Source: an uncultured cyanobacterium (lineage in GTDB: Bacteria > Cyanobacteriota > Cyanobacteriia > Cyanobacteriales > Chroococcidiopsidaceae). From it: DNA of 54,737 nucleotides. Below the pieces are notes generated by a model, which saw nothing but the letters and a program-made list of their open reading frames with translations, was not told where the DNA came from and did no database searches. The stretch is from positions 1-54,737 of the forward strand of contig CAMIFA010000009.1 in assembly GCA_946221495.1 (NCBI GenBank), given 5' to 3'. Made by a program: the position numbers and the translations under genes. Every line of letters begins with the position of its first letter. The first letter of the stretch is position 1. Shown piece by piece: positions 25,533 to 34,378 of the stretch.

Positions 25533-26774
25533 TTAGCTGAACCACTCTGGTACTGCTTCTTCCTTAGTATTGGTATGCCGCGATGGAGTTTCACGATTGA
25601 ACTTCATGTGGATCGACCTTGTTTGTTCGCCGTCGGCTGCTACAGCCACAATTGGATAGTTGATTAAACCATCTTGGAAAGACATCTGGAACCGGAAAGT
25701 ACCATCTGGATTAAGCTGGATTTGGCGATCGCCGATCGTTACAGTTGCATCTGGTTCAGTTGCACCATAGACAATCAATTCCGCGTCGGCAATTAACCAA
25801 AATTGACGTGGACGCATTGGAATTGCTCCTGCGGAGAAGCCAGCACCAGACATTCCCACGCCGGACATTGTTAACCCAGAAGCAGTTGGCACTGCCCACA
25901 TTCCTACACCTGAAGGAAAGACGTAGGAACTAATTGCTTGTTCGTGAACTGGTACTTGTTGCATCGAACCGTATAAAGAACCCGCCACTCGTTGAGCTTC
26001 TACACCCTGAGCCATGCCAAAAATCTGATCGTAGATCGGGTTACTGCCATAAGTTCCAGCAGTTGCAGCTGCCATTTTCTTAACTGGTGGCACTAATTCA
26101 AGTACAGTCTTACTACGTAAATCTTCCTCAAAGTTAACTGTAACGAAGTGATCTTCAATCCAGTCACTCGGATATACGGGGGGAACATGGACAGGAGTAG
26201 AACGAGCCAAAACCAGCCAGCGACCATCAGCGCAACGATAACCGACATCAACTACATAATCGCGATCGCTTACGGGAATTGGCAAATACCATTCCCGCGC
26301 TAGTTCATCTGAAGGATATTCTTGAATACTGTGGGGACTTTGGTACTCCAAATTAATATCAGTAACGTCGTAAATTCGCAGCGCTAGCTGTTGTCCACCT
26401 TGTTGACGTAGTTCTTGTTTATGCTCGTTGGGAATATCCCAGTAAGTATAAGCCCATTGTGGATCACGGGGCATAAGTACAATGCGGGACTCTCCATAAC
26501 CTGATGGTAGATCAGCTAGATCCTCATCAACATCAGAGAAAATTCCACCAGTACGGTCTTCCTGACCTAATTCAAATTTTGCTGCCTCCACTGCTTCTTG
26601 TGCCTCCAGTGTACGAGATGGACTAATTGATACTTTGCTGCGCTGGACTTGTTGAATCGCTGCTAGTAATTGCGATTTACGCATCCGGCTATAGCGAGAG
26701 ATGGCACATTCACTGGCAACTTTGCGTAATTGCCGCAGTGTCATTTCTTCTAGGGGTGGACGTTCTTTTGCCAT
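25533..26774 (-). CDS. DUF4912 protein with N-terminal Rho_N-like domain
   Basis: A 413-residue protein. Residues 1-45 match a Rho-N/SAP-like helical module (MTLRQLRKVASECAISRYSRMRKSQLLAAI is the visible core, positions 11-40). Residues 95-215 form the DUF4912 domain with SRIVLMPRDPQWAYTYWDIP. The C-terminal third holds a low-complexity Gly/Met/Ser-rich stretch (about 265-320) and a beta-rich end. Function unknown; the Rho-N module suggests nucleic-acid binding. It is separated from ftn2 by over 500 bp and ends in a strong terminator, so it is probably a single transcript. Confidence 0.85.
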   Translation of the reverse strand: MAKERPPLEEMTLRQLRKVASECAISRYSRMRKSQLLAAIQQVQRSKVSISPSRTLEAQEAVEAAKFELGQEDRTGGIFSDVDEDLADLPSGYGESRIVLMPRDPQWAYTYWDIPNEHKQELRQQGGQQLALRIYDVTDINLEYQSPHSIQEYPSDELAREWYLPIPVSDRDYVVDVGYRCADGRWLVLARSTPVHVPPVYPSDWIEDHFVTVNFEEDLRSKTVLELVPPVKKMAAATAGTYGSNPIYDQIFGMAQGVEAQRVAGSLYGSMQQVPVHEQAISSYVFPSGVGMWAVPTASGLTMSGVGMSGAGFSAGAIPMRPRQFWLIADAELIVYGATEPDATVTIGDRQIQLNPDGTFRFQMSFQDGLINYPIVAVAADGEQTRSIHMKFNRETPSRHTNTKEEAVPEWFS

Positions 26775-27074
26775 GATTTTGTTGGGGGTAGTTTGAACAG
26801 TAAGTTAATTTTTTCTGGAGCCGAGATATATAACGAACGCAATTAAGCCCAGATGCTACTACAACTTATGCCTAACTCATGGGACAAGATTGCCCATAAC
26901 ACGGGCGATCGCCCTGATACTGATTTCCGAAAATTGCTACCAAACAGCTTTTTTGGGATCAACGCGATGCCGCGTGTTAATTGATATTAAGCATCAAACC
27001 TTAAAGGGGATCAAGGGGTTATTGAGACTGTTTTGAGTAATTGTACGCATTTACAAGCTATTTGGGGATCGTTA

Positions 27075-27092
27075 TGTCAAGATTTGATGACA
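27075..27092. promoter_or_regulatory. Candidate operator dyad, copy 1
   Basis: TGTCAAGATTTGATGACA: arms TGTCA and TGACA separated by 8 bases. A near-identical site (14 of 18 bases or better) follows 83 bp to the right. Both sit 300-400 bp upstream of the DUF4912 start, suggesting a repressor or activator site; the regulator is unknown. Confidence 0.4.
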
Positions 27093-27157
27093 TAGTAGCC
27101 TCTTGAGTCTGAATAATTGAGCTGAAACGAGATTAAATCGCATTCTGAGTAGCAAAA

Positions 27158-27175
27158 TGTCAAAATATGATGACA
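27158..27175. promoter_or_regulatory. Candidate operator dyad, copy 2
   Basis: TGTCAAAATATGATGACA: same TGTCA-N8-TGACA arms as the copy at 27075, differing at two spacer positions. Spacing of 83 bp is close to eight helical turns, so a protein bound at both sites would face the same side of the DNA. Confidence 0.4.
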
Positions 27176-27310
27176 ATTAGTTGTAGATAATTAAATTAGG
27201 AAGCAGCGCGAGGAAAAACACTCAACTCTTCTACCAGAATTAAACTACTGGACTTACTTCAATAAAGGCGCTCCTAGTCAAGGCAAAGACACCTTAAAAC
27301 ATTACGCAGC

Positions 27311-29437
27311 CTACTTTAGAACCGTCATTTCCCGAATGCGCCACTGACTATTTTGGCGAATCAAATCATAGCGGACGCGCAAATTGTCATTGTAAGAGCC
27401 ATTTTTATTAAGTTGTCCGTTTTTATAAACCTGTGCCACTTCATTTACAGTTGCTTCTACCTGAGCTTGATTAGGAGTTGTTGTTTGCACAGAATTCACC
27501 TGCAGACTGTGCTTAAACTGCCGATATTGATTAGCTGCCTTGTCTTGTTGAACTCGTCGCTGCCATTGGGATAAAGCTGGTTCAGCTAAAATTGCCGCTA
27601 ATTTATTAACAGCATGATCAGCACCAAAAGCTGCTACTTTTGTAGATAGCCAGGTTTGAATTACTTGTTCAGCTACTTCCTGGTTTATTGGCTCCTCAGC
27701 TAAGAGTTGACTACCAGGACTAGGAATAGGTAACGGTGGTTGATTTAGCTCTACTAGTAGTTGCTCTCCTTGTAATGGTGCCGGAGCAGAATTCCTTAAC
27801 CAAGCGGCTACTTGACTAATCAAAAACCCTAAAACAACTATACCCAAGCAGCCAGCCAGAGCTAGTAATATTAGCCGCGTTTTCTTAGTTCTGGAGATTC
27901 TTACCGGAGCCAAACTACTGCTGTGTCGCTGTACTAGTGCTGTGCCATGATCGCCAACAGAATCAAAGCGATTTCGTGTGCGCCTTCTTGGTTGTTGTGG
28001 CGACGCTGGCGCTGGGACTAGGGTAGAAGCATTGGGTAGTAGAGTGCGGTTTTGATTAGTAGGCACTTTTGTAGTCCGCTCCGCAGCAGGCGCGATCGCC
28101 ACAGAAGATGTAGCTGGCGAAAGTTCTCGCTGAGACTCACTTTGACGAGTAGGAGTTGTTTTGTGAGTAGATGGTGCTACCGCAGCCCATTCATTTGTTG
28201 CCTCTGTCTGGGTTGGCAGCGCTTCTAGATAAGCTTGAACTTGTTTGTCGGCAAAGTAATCTTTAAGTGAAGCTCGCTGCTGTGTCAAATCCTGAAACTG
28301 CGGAAAAACCTCGCTTTGTAGCCAGCGTTCACTATAAAGACATAGCCCTGGTAGTAAATCGGGCGAATCTTGAGAATTTTCCCGAATAAAGGCGAGAGTT
28401 TCATATTCTTGGCTTAGTTCCAGCGCCCGACTTGCTTCTGCTGTTTGCCCTAGTAGCAGGAAACATACTGATTTTTCTAGGTTTACATCTTGGCGCTTAC
28501 CCAAACGCATCAGTAACAGCTTTGCTTCCCGAATTAGCACTGGCTGACGTTGGGCAAACCCGCGTGCGATTAAAGCATAAACTGTTAAATAAGTAGCAAC
28601 AGCAGAGGGACGTTGGCTTTCTGCTGCAAACAAACTTTGCTGCTCTGCGGTTGTTAGGTAGCTACGCAGTTGCTGAATAAACCGCAGAAAGTCATCAAGA
28701 CTAAGACCGGAACCATCATCGCCAGTACCATCAATACCGCTTCGTTGTGCCAAAATATCCTGTAACAACTTTAATCCCCAGGAGCGGCGTTCTGTTGGGT
28801 TATCTCCAGGCTGTGCGAGTAATTCTAAAATTCGGTAAGGTCGCAGCTTATCAAGATCAGCTTGAATCTCGTTACGAATATTGGGGAATAAATTTTCTTG
28901 TAGCAGTAATTGTTGACCGTTTTCTAGAGAAGTAGCAGCATTTTCATATTGACCTTGCTGCCATTGCTCTCGACCTAGTTCTAGGCTGGCAAGAGCGATC
29001 GCCAAAACAATATCAGAGCGAATATCTAGGTTACTTTTTTGCCCGTCTTCAGTTGTAGCGTTAGCCTTTAGGTACGGAGTACCCAAGTTTAATACCAGTT
29101 CGTATTCTCCTAGCTCTTGGAGAATTAATAAAGCGCCAACAAACAGTTCTTCCCCAATGTCGATACTTGGAGTGTGAGTAGTGGCTGTAGCAGCACGCTG
29201 ATCATCGTGGTCGTAAGTGTAGGCAAAATAGTTAGCATCGTAGACAGCGCGTTTTGCTGGCTCCGACAGCACTCCATAAGCTTGTTCTATAAGTTGCTTT
29301 CGAGCGACGATCGCGGCTGGGGAATATTCCCGACGCGGCAATTGGATGGTGCGATCGCGGTAAGCTTGCTGCAATTGTTCAGCACTCGTCTGAATTGGCA
29401 AGCCCAAAATCCGGTAGTAATCAAGTGGAATTTGCAC
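27311..29437 (-). CDS. ftn2: Cell division protein Ftn2 (ZipN), ARC6 homologue
   Basis: A 708-residue protein. Seen: an N-terminal degenerate J domain (residues 1-70, DYYRILGLPI at the start, no HPD triplet), a long helical middle region, a Pro/Thr-rich linker (about 410-500), one membrane span (about 521-547) and a C-terminal IMS/DUF4101 domain (about 585-708). Established: Ftn2/ZipN and plant ARC6 tether FtsZ to the cytoplasmic membrane and recruit division proteins; cyanobacterial members are about 630-800 aa. The order of parts matches. Monocistronic on the minus strand, divergent from pdhA. Confidence 0.9.
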   Translation of the reverse strand: MQIPLDYYRILGLPIQTSAEQLQQAYRDRTIQLPRREYSPAAIVARKQLIEQAYGVLSEPAKRAVYDANYFAYTYDHDDQRAATATTHTPSIDIGEELFVGALLILQELGEYELVLNLGTPYLKANATTEDGQKSNLDIRSDIVLAIALASLELGREQWQQGQYENAATSLENGQQLLLQENLFPNIRNEIQADLDKLRPYRILELLAQPGDNPTERRSWGLKLLQDILAQRSGIDGTGDDGSGLSLDDFLRFIQQLRSYLTTAEQQSLFAAESQRPSAVATYLTVYALIARGFAQRQPVLIREAKLLLMRLGKRQDVNLEKSVCFLLLGQTAEASRALELSQEYETLAFIRENSQDSPDLLPGLCLYSERWLQSEVFPQFQDLTQQRASLKDYFADKQVQAYLEALPTQTEATNEWAAVAPSTHKTTPTRQSESQRELSPATSSVAIAPAAERTTKVPTNQNRTLLPNASTLVPAPASPQQPRRRTRNRFDSVGDHGTALVQRHSSSLAPVRISRTKKTRLILLALAGCLGIVVLGFLISQVAAWLRNSAPAPLQGEQLLVELNQPPLPIPSPGSQLLAEEPINQEVAEQVIQTWLSTKVAAFGADHAVNKLAAILAEPALSQWQRRVQQDKAANQYRQFKHSLQVNSVQTTTPNQAQVEATVNEVAQVYKNGQLNKNGSYNDNLRVRYDLIRQNSQWRIREMTVLK

Positions 29438-29624
29438 AGCCTACTTCCCCAGCACCACAAACAACAAAAACTAAAATACAGTAGCGTTTTTCAGGTCAGC
29501 CAAACCGTGCCATTATAATAACTTGTGGATTTCACACTTTACTCTTTAGTTCCGCAGCCATATTGATTTAGATTACTAGCGCTCAAATTTAAAAATATAT
29601 ATATCACTACGAGGATAATCCAAA

Positions 29625-30659
29625 ATGGTTCAAGAAAGAACATTACCAACTTTTGAGGCTAATTCGGCTCAAATTACTAAAGAAGTAGGCTTAAAGCTAT
29701 ACGAAGACATGACATTAGGGCGCTTCTTTGAAGACAAATGCGCTGAAATGTATTATCGAGGCAAAATGTTTGGCTTTGTTCACCTGTACAACGGTCAAGA
29801 AGCCGTTTCAACTGGTGTAATTCAGGCAATGCGACCAGGTGAAGATTTCGTTTGCAGTACCTACCGCGATCACGTTCATGCTTTAAGTGCAGGAGTTCCA
29901 GCGAAAGAAGTAATGGCGGAGTTATTTGGTAAAGCGACAGGGTGCAGTAAAGGTCGCGGCGGTTCAATGCATATGTTTTCGGCTGAACATGGCTTATTAG
30001 GAGGCTATGCTTTTGTAGCTGAAGGAATTCCGGTTGCTACTGGTGCTGCTTTTCAAAGTAAATATCGTCGGGAAGCAATGGGAGATGCAAGTGCCGATCA
30101 AGTAACGGCTTGCTTTTTTGGTGATGGCGCTGCTAACAATGGGCAGTTTTTTGAATGCTTGAATATGGCGGCGCTGTGGAAACTGCCGATTATTTATGTA
30201 GTCGAAAACAATAAATGGGCGATCGGCATGGCGCACGAACGCGCAACTTCTCAACCAGAAATCTACAAAAAAGCCAGTGTATTTGGCATGGCGGGTGTGG
30301 AAGTTGACGGTATGGATGTTTTGGCTGTACGCGCAGTAGCCGAAGAAGCCGTAGCTAGGGCAAGATCTGGTGAAGGTCCGACTTTAATTGAAGCTCTTAC
30401 TTATCGTTTTCGGGGACACTCTTTAGCCGATCCTGACGAACTACGCTCTAAGGTTGAAAAAGAATTCTGGTTTACCCGCGATCCAATTAAGAAGTTGGCA
30501 GCTTATCTAACAGAGCAGAATTTAGTAGAAGCAGAAGAACTCAAAGCAATTGAGCGTAAAATTCAACAGCTAATAGACGAAGCGGTTAAATTTGCTGAAA
30601 GTAGCCCAGAACCCGATCCTAGTGAGCTATATCGGTTCATATTTGCAGAAGACAATTAA
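29625..30659 (+). CDS. pdhA: Pyruvate dehydrogenase E1 component, alpha subunit
   Basis: A 344-residue thiamine-diphosphate enzyme subunit that, with PdhB, decarboxylates pyruvate and passes acetyl to lipoyl-E2. Seen: the catalytic-loop GKATGCSKGRGGSMHMF (about 102-118), the TPP motif GDGAANNG (166-173) with the partner ENNKWAIG, and RFRGHSLADPD near residue 264. Length is usual for the cyanobacterial/plastid type. The beta subunit is elsewhere. The gene is followed 22 bp later by an aldose epimerase, perhaps cotranscribed. Confidence 0.96.
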   Translation: MVQERTLPTFEANSAQITKEVGLKLYEDMTLGRFFEDKCAEMYYRGKMFGFVHLYNGQEAVSTGVIQAMRPGEDFVCSTYRDHVHALSAGVPAKEVMAELFGKATGCSKGRGGSMHMFSAEHGLLGGYAFVAEGIPVATGAAFQSKYRREAMGDASADQVTACFFGDGAANNGQFFECLNMAALWKLPIIYVVENNKWAIGMAHERATSQPEIYKKASVFGMAGVEVDGMDVLAVRAVAEEAVARARSGEGPTLIEALTYRFRGHSLADPDELRSKVEKEFWFTRDPIKKLAAYLTEQNLVEAEELKAIERKIQQLIDEAVKFAESSPEPDPSELYRFIFAEDN

Positions 30660-30681
30660 GCGTTAGAAAAAAGTATTTGCA

Positions 30682-31578
30682 ATGCCTAAAGATCACCCTT
30701 TTCAGGTCTACACATCTGAAGAACGGCAATACAAAACCTATATTTTGTCCGATGAGAGAGCTAATTCTTCTTTAGAGGTTGTCCCAGAGCGTGGTGGGAT
30801 TATTACCCAATGGCGCATCCAAGGACAAGAAATTCTTTACTTGGATGCTCAACGGTTTACTAATCCGCAATTAAGTGTCAGGGGTGGAATTCCGATTTTG
30901 TTTCCGATCTGCGGTAACTTACCAGACAACTCCTATACCCATAATGGTCAACAGTACACGCTGAAGCAACATGGCTTTGCCCGCGATTTGTCTTGGGAAG
31001 TCACAAATCAAGGAACTGAAGGTTCTGCCAGTTTAACTCTTGTTCTCAATAGCAACGAGCAAACACGCGCTGTTTACCCGTTTGACTTTCAGCTTGCTTT
31101 TACTTACCAAATTTTGGGTAACAGTCTAGAGATTAAGCAACGATATACCAATCATTCACCCCAGCCAATGCCTTTTTCAACAGGGCTGCATCCTTACTTC
31201 CTTGTGTCAGACAAAGCTGGACTGAAGTTTGAGATTCCTGGTAATCAATTTCAAGATCAAAAAACAAAGACAACTTATCCATTTAGCGGTGACTTTGACT
31301 TCAACAGCGATGAAATTGATGCGGCGTTTCGTGATCTGAGCGATCGCTCGGCAACTGTCACAGATACCAGCCGCAACTTGCAGTTACAGCTAGACTGGGA
31401 CGATACTTATTCCACCCTAGTTTTTTGGACGCTTAAAGATCAAGACTTTTATTGTCTAGAACCTTGGAGCGCTCCCCGAAATGCCCTTAATACTGGAGAG
31501 CAACTAATCACCCTACCACCAAAAGCTAGTTGTGACACCCTTATTCGCCTAAAAGTCAACGGTACTCTGGCTTTTTAA
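30682..31578 (+). CDS. Aldose 1-epimerase / hexose-6-phosphate mutarotase-like protein
   Basis: A 298-residue beta-supersandwich protein of the galactose mutarotase superfamily. Seen: an RGGIPILFPICGNLP block (about 73-87), KQHGFARDLSWEV with the conserved His (about residue 99), STGLHPYFLV with a second His near 170, and CLEPWSAPRNALNTGE, carrying the catalytic Glu near 265. It interconverts alpha and beta anomers of a sugar or sugar phosphate; the YeaD-like group usually takes hexose-6-phosphate. Its stop codon lies inside the hairpin element at 31555-31596. Confidence 0.88.
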   Translation: MPKDHPFQVYTSEERQYKTYILSDERANSSLEVVPERGGIITQWRIQGQEILYLDAQRFTNPQLSVRGGIPILFPICGNLPDNSYTHNGQQYTLKQHGFARDLSWEVTNQGTEGSASLTLVLNSNEQTRAVYPFDFQLAFTYQILGNSLEIKQRYTNHSPQPMPFSTGLHPYFLVSDKAGLKFEIPGNQFQDQKTKTTYPFSGDFDFNSDEIDAAFRDLSDRSATVTDTSRNLQLQLDWDDTYSTLVFWTLKDQDFYCLEPWSAPRNALNTGEQLITLPPKASCDTLIRLKVNGTLAF

Positions 31579-31596
31579 GCCAGAGCCTGCGTTGAC
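31555..31596. repeat. Structured hairpin element, copy 2
   Basis: Outer arms GTCAAC (31555-31560) and GTTGAC (31591-31596), internal loop GGTA on the left (31561-31564) and CCTGC on the right (31586-31590), inner stem CTCTGGCTT / AAGCCAGAG (31565-31573 and 31577-31585) with a TTT turn. It overlaps the last codons and stop of the epimerase gene and could serve as its transcript end. The architecture is shared with 22165-22206. Confidence 0.7.
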
Positions 31597-31672
31597 TTCG
31601 TCAATTTTATCAAAAATGCTTTCATTTTTACAGCGATTCATGTTATTGTTATAAACGGTGTCAAAAATCATT

Positions 31673-31744
31673 GGGTCGCTAACTCAACGGTAGAGTACTC
31701 GGCTTTTAACCGAATAGTTCTGGGTTCGAATCCCAGGCGACCCA
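31673..31744 (+). tRNA. trnK: tRNA-Lys (UUU)
   Basis: Acceptor arms GGGTCGC (31673-31679) and GCGACCC (31737-31743) with discriminator A; D-loop, anticodon loop CTTTTAA (anticodon TTT at 31705-31707) and T-loop GGTTCGAATCC are all in place. The last anticodon-stem pair is mismatched, which is tolerable. CCA is not encoded. The sequence closely resembles chloroplast trnK. Confidence 0.95.
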
Positions 31745-31841
31745 TATAAAACTATTTCTCAATTTGCTAACTGATTGGTGCAAGGTGCGATCGCATTTTC
31801 TCGTAAAATAACGAAATTTGTGATTTGCAATTATTTGGCAA

Positions 31842-31879
31842 GCGATGCCCCAAGGCGGCAAGCCCCCTTGGGGCATCGC
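31842..31879. repeat. Perfect-stem dispersed repeat near tRNA-Lys
   Basis: A 38-bp inverted repeat with perfect 14-bp arms GCGATGCCCCAAGG (31842-31855) and CCTTGGGGCATCGC (31866-31879). Its right half is shared with the unit at 15008-15044. The rest of the 367-bp gap between the tRNA and the next gene shows no gene; 31900-32050 has some resemblance to 35870-35970. Confidence 0.7.
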
Positions 31880-32111
31880 ACTACTACTTCGTCTAGACAC
31901 ACCTTGAGTGAAAAGCGCTCATATTTAAATAAAATAAACCCGCATATAGATTTTAGACCGCTCTATATTAATAGAATTTTGATCTGTGTGGAATAAGATG
32001 AAAAATAAGTGTATTAGATTGCTCTCAACGGTTGAATAATAGTTAGAGCGCTTGTAAAAAAGCCTTCTTGTTTGCTACAAATCAATCTCGACCAAATAAT
32101 AATTCACCTGA

Positions 32112-32765
32112 ATGCGACATATGACATCACGCGAAAAATCTATAGTTGATGATTTTCACAATCTCTATTACAACGGGGTGAATGATGAAGGTTCTATTTA
32201 CAACCGCACTTACTGGATGAGTGTTCCTTGCTTAAAATGCCCACTGGATTTATGGATTTATCAGGAAATCATTGCTGAAATCAAACCTGACCTGATAATA
32301 GAAACAGGTACTCATATGGGTGGCAGTGCCTTGTACATAGCACACCTACTAGACATTATTGGTAAGGGTCAAATTATCACAATAGACATTTTGGACTATC
32401 CTACCAGACCAAATCACCCCAGAATTAAATATGTCAATGGTTCTAGTGCAGACCCGAAGTTGATAAGTTTATTGCTTGATGCTCGCCCTGCTGAGACAAG
32501 GTTGGTAATATTGGACTCAGATCACTCAAAGGCTCATGTATCGGCGGAGTTGAGTCTTTTCGCACCTTATGTGAGTGTTGGAAGCTACATGATTGTAGAG
32601 GATACAAATATAAATGGGCATCCAACATACAAATCTTTTGGAGACGGTCCTTTTGAAGCATTAGAAGAGTTTTTAAGTCGGAACAAAGATTTTATCGTTG
32701 ATCAATCCCGAGAAAAATTTTTAATGACGTTTAACCCCCAGGGTTATTTAAAACGAATCCAATAA
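32112..32765 (+). CDS. CmcI-like methyltransferase (cephalosporin hydroxylase family)
   Basis: A 217-residue protein of the CmcI/rhamnosyl O-methyltransferase family. Seen: IIETGTHMGGSALYIAHLLD (residues 62-81, SAM-binding loop), ITIDILD, and RLVILDSDHSKAHV, typical of metal-dependent O-methyltransferases in this family. Despite the name, most members methylate sugars or small molecules. Substrate unknown. The ATG at 32112 is followed by a second Met three codons later, either could be used. It stands alone, flanked by repeat-rich spacers. Confidence 0.85.
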   Translation: MRHMTSREKSIVDDFHNLYYNGVNDEGSIYNRTYWMSVPCLKCPLDLWIYQEIIAEIKPDLIIETGTHMGGSALYIAHLLDIIGKGQIITIDILDYPTRPNHPRIKYVNGSSADPKLISLLLDARPAETRLVILDSDHSKAHVSAELSLFAPYVSVGSYMIVEDTNINGHPTYKSFGDGPFEALEEFLSRNKDFIVDQSREKFLMTFNPQGYLKRIQ

Positions 32766-33049
32766 TGTGTTAAAAAATGTAATGCTTAAAAGCTAGCAAA
32801 GGTCGTGAAGCAAATTTCTGAATGGGCTTTTGGAGGAGTAAATTTTTAGGCGCGATCGCTTACTTCTAAATTAGCACCACCCAGTATGATAGCTAACAAA
32901 CCCTATAGTTTTAAACACTATTAAGACGCTCTCTAGGAGCGCTGACAACCATCAACCCGTAGATTTATATTTTTAGTAATGGTGCTATGCCAGTAAAGCT
33001 AGCTAGCTACTTCTACCACTTGTGCCAAATCATCGATAAAGATATCAAG

Positions 33050-34246
33050 CTATTCAATTTTATCGGTTCGTGCCAGCGAGGGAAATAATGTTTGAAATCC
33101 AGCCTGCCGCTCTGTAGCGGTTTCTGGACCGTAGTCCCAGAGGCTTTCGTAGTAAAATAAAGCTACACCTAAGCCTCGATTTTGGGCTGCTCGCACCTGG
33201 GAGGCAATTTGGCGCATTGGTACTGGACGAGTTCTTAAACCTGCCATAATCCCGATACCAGTGGGAATTATTTGTTGGGCTTCTTGAATTTCTGGGCGGG
33301 AAATCTTGGCAGTAAAACTTTCTAGTTCAGAGCGATAAACTTGCATAATTAGCTCATCTACAATACTTAGCCGTAACCAAGTGAGCCAGTCTTGCAATTG
33401 AAACTTGTAGGCAAAGTCGTAGTAATTTGGGGAAACAGAGAAAATTACATCAGGTTTTCTTGCTTTTACCGCTTGGTTGAGTTGCACTATAAATGCCGTA
33501 ATCTTATCAGCACGCCAGCGTACCCATTGAGGATCTTCAGCATTAGTTGGTGGATCTTTCTCGGTTTCCTGAGTATACAGTGCAACTGTGTATTGATCGT
33601 AGCCAAATTCGCGGGGCAAACTCATATGATCGTCAAACTGAATGCCATCGGCATCGTATTTAGTCATAATTTCCAACACCAGGTTGGTAATAAACTGTTG
33701 CACATCCGGATGAAAGGGATTGAGCCACATCACCTCACCAGCAGCACTTATAGAGGTTTGGCTACCATCTCGTTTGGTAGTGAGCCAATCTGGATGTTGC
33801 AATGCCAGCTCTGAGGTTGGGGGAGCCATGAACCCAAACTCAAACCAAGGAATCGCCAGTAAGCCTTGGCGATGAGCTTGGGCAATAACGTCGGCGATAA
33901 TATCTTGTCCATCTGAGCCTTTGTAGACAAAGGATTGAATGCCTGTCTGTTGCGCTACAGCACTGGGATACATTGCATAGCCAGAATTCCAAACTACAGG
34001 ATAAACCGTGTTAAAGTGCAGCCGCTTTAATTGCCTCATTGCATCTTGCACTTTGCTCCGCTCCTTGAGGATGTCAAAGTCATTAATTGTCATCCAAACG
34101 CCGCGAATTTCCGGCTGGGGTAGCTGGGCTAGAGCCGGAGTAAAGTTGTTTACTAGCAATACCGTACTGAACGACATCAGAAACAGAAGTGTGAGTAGTC
34201 TCTGACTTAGCCGTCGCCAACTTTGAGGAATAAAATCTAATTTCAT
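33050..34246 (-). CDS. Secreted glycoside hydrolase, GH10-like (GHL10/YngK family)
   Basis: About 398 residues from Met at 34246 (MKLDFIPQSWRRLSQRLLTL), which gives a clean signal peptide ending near PALAQLPQPEIRG; the frame is open back to 34288 but that start adds 14 residues before a signal. Seen: RGVWMTINDFDIL, LHFNTVYPVVWNSGYAMYPS, GIQFDDHMSLPREFGY and IMAGLRTRPVP, the usual blocks of the family. A TIM-barrel hydrolase acting outside the cytoplasm; the polysaccharide is unknown. Confidence 0.85.
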   Translation of the reverse strand: MKLDFIPQSWRRLSQRLLTLLFLMSFSTVLLVNNFTPALAQLPQPEIRGVWMTINDFDILKERSKVQDAMRQLKRLHFNTVYPVVWNSGYAMYPSAVAQQTGIQSFVYKGSDGQDIIADVIAQAHRQGLLAIPWFEFGFMAPPTSELALQHPDWLTTKRDGSQTSISAAGEVMWLNPFHPDVQQFITNLVLEIMTKYDADGIQFDDHMSLPREFGYDQYTVALYTQETEKDPPTNAEDPQWVRWRADKITAFIVQLNQAVKARKPDVIFSVSPNYYDFAYKFQLQDWLTWLRLSIVDELIMQVYRSELESFTAKISRPEIQEAQQIIPTGIGIMAGLRTRPVPMRQIASQVRAAQNRGLGVALFYYESLWDYGPETATERQAGFQTLFPSLARTDKIE

Positions 34247-34378
34247 AAATTTGAATGACAAGTTAGCAACTGATATACATTGCTGCATGATTTTATGATG
34301 GAATTTATCAGTTTTATAATTTACAGGTATTGATGCTTAATAGAGAACTAATTAATTGCTAATAGTTCCTTTAATGCG

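Larger units (their letters stand above)
26775..27310. other. Long intergenic region upstream of the DUF4912 gene
   Basis: 536 bp without a convincing gene on either strand. It holds two related dyads (27075-27092 and 27158-27175) and presumably the DUF4912 promoter. The part nearest the ftn2 stop (27176-27310) shows nothing distinctive. Confidence 0.5.

Noticed and set aside
31706..31900. A minus-strand frame over tRNA-Lys
   Set aside because: It is antisense to the tRNA and a dispersed repeat, so not coding.
32808..32852. A 14-codon frame with a GTG start, MKQISEWAFGGVNF
   Set aside because: Reads like a leader or peptide, but there is no modifying enzyme or exporter near it and length is trivial.
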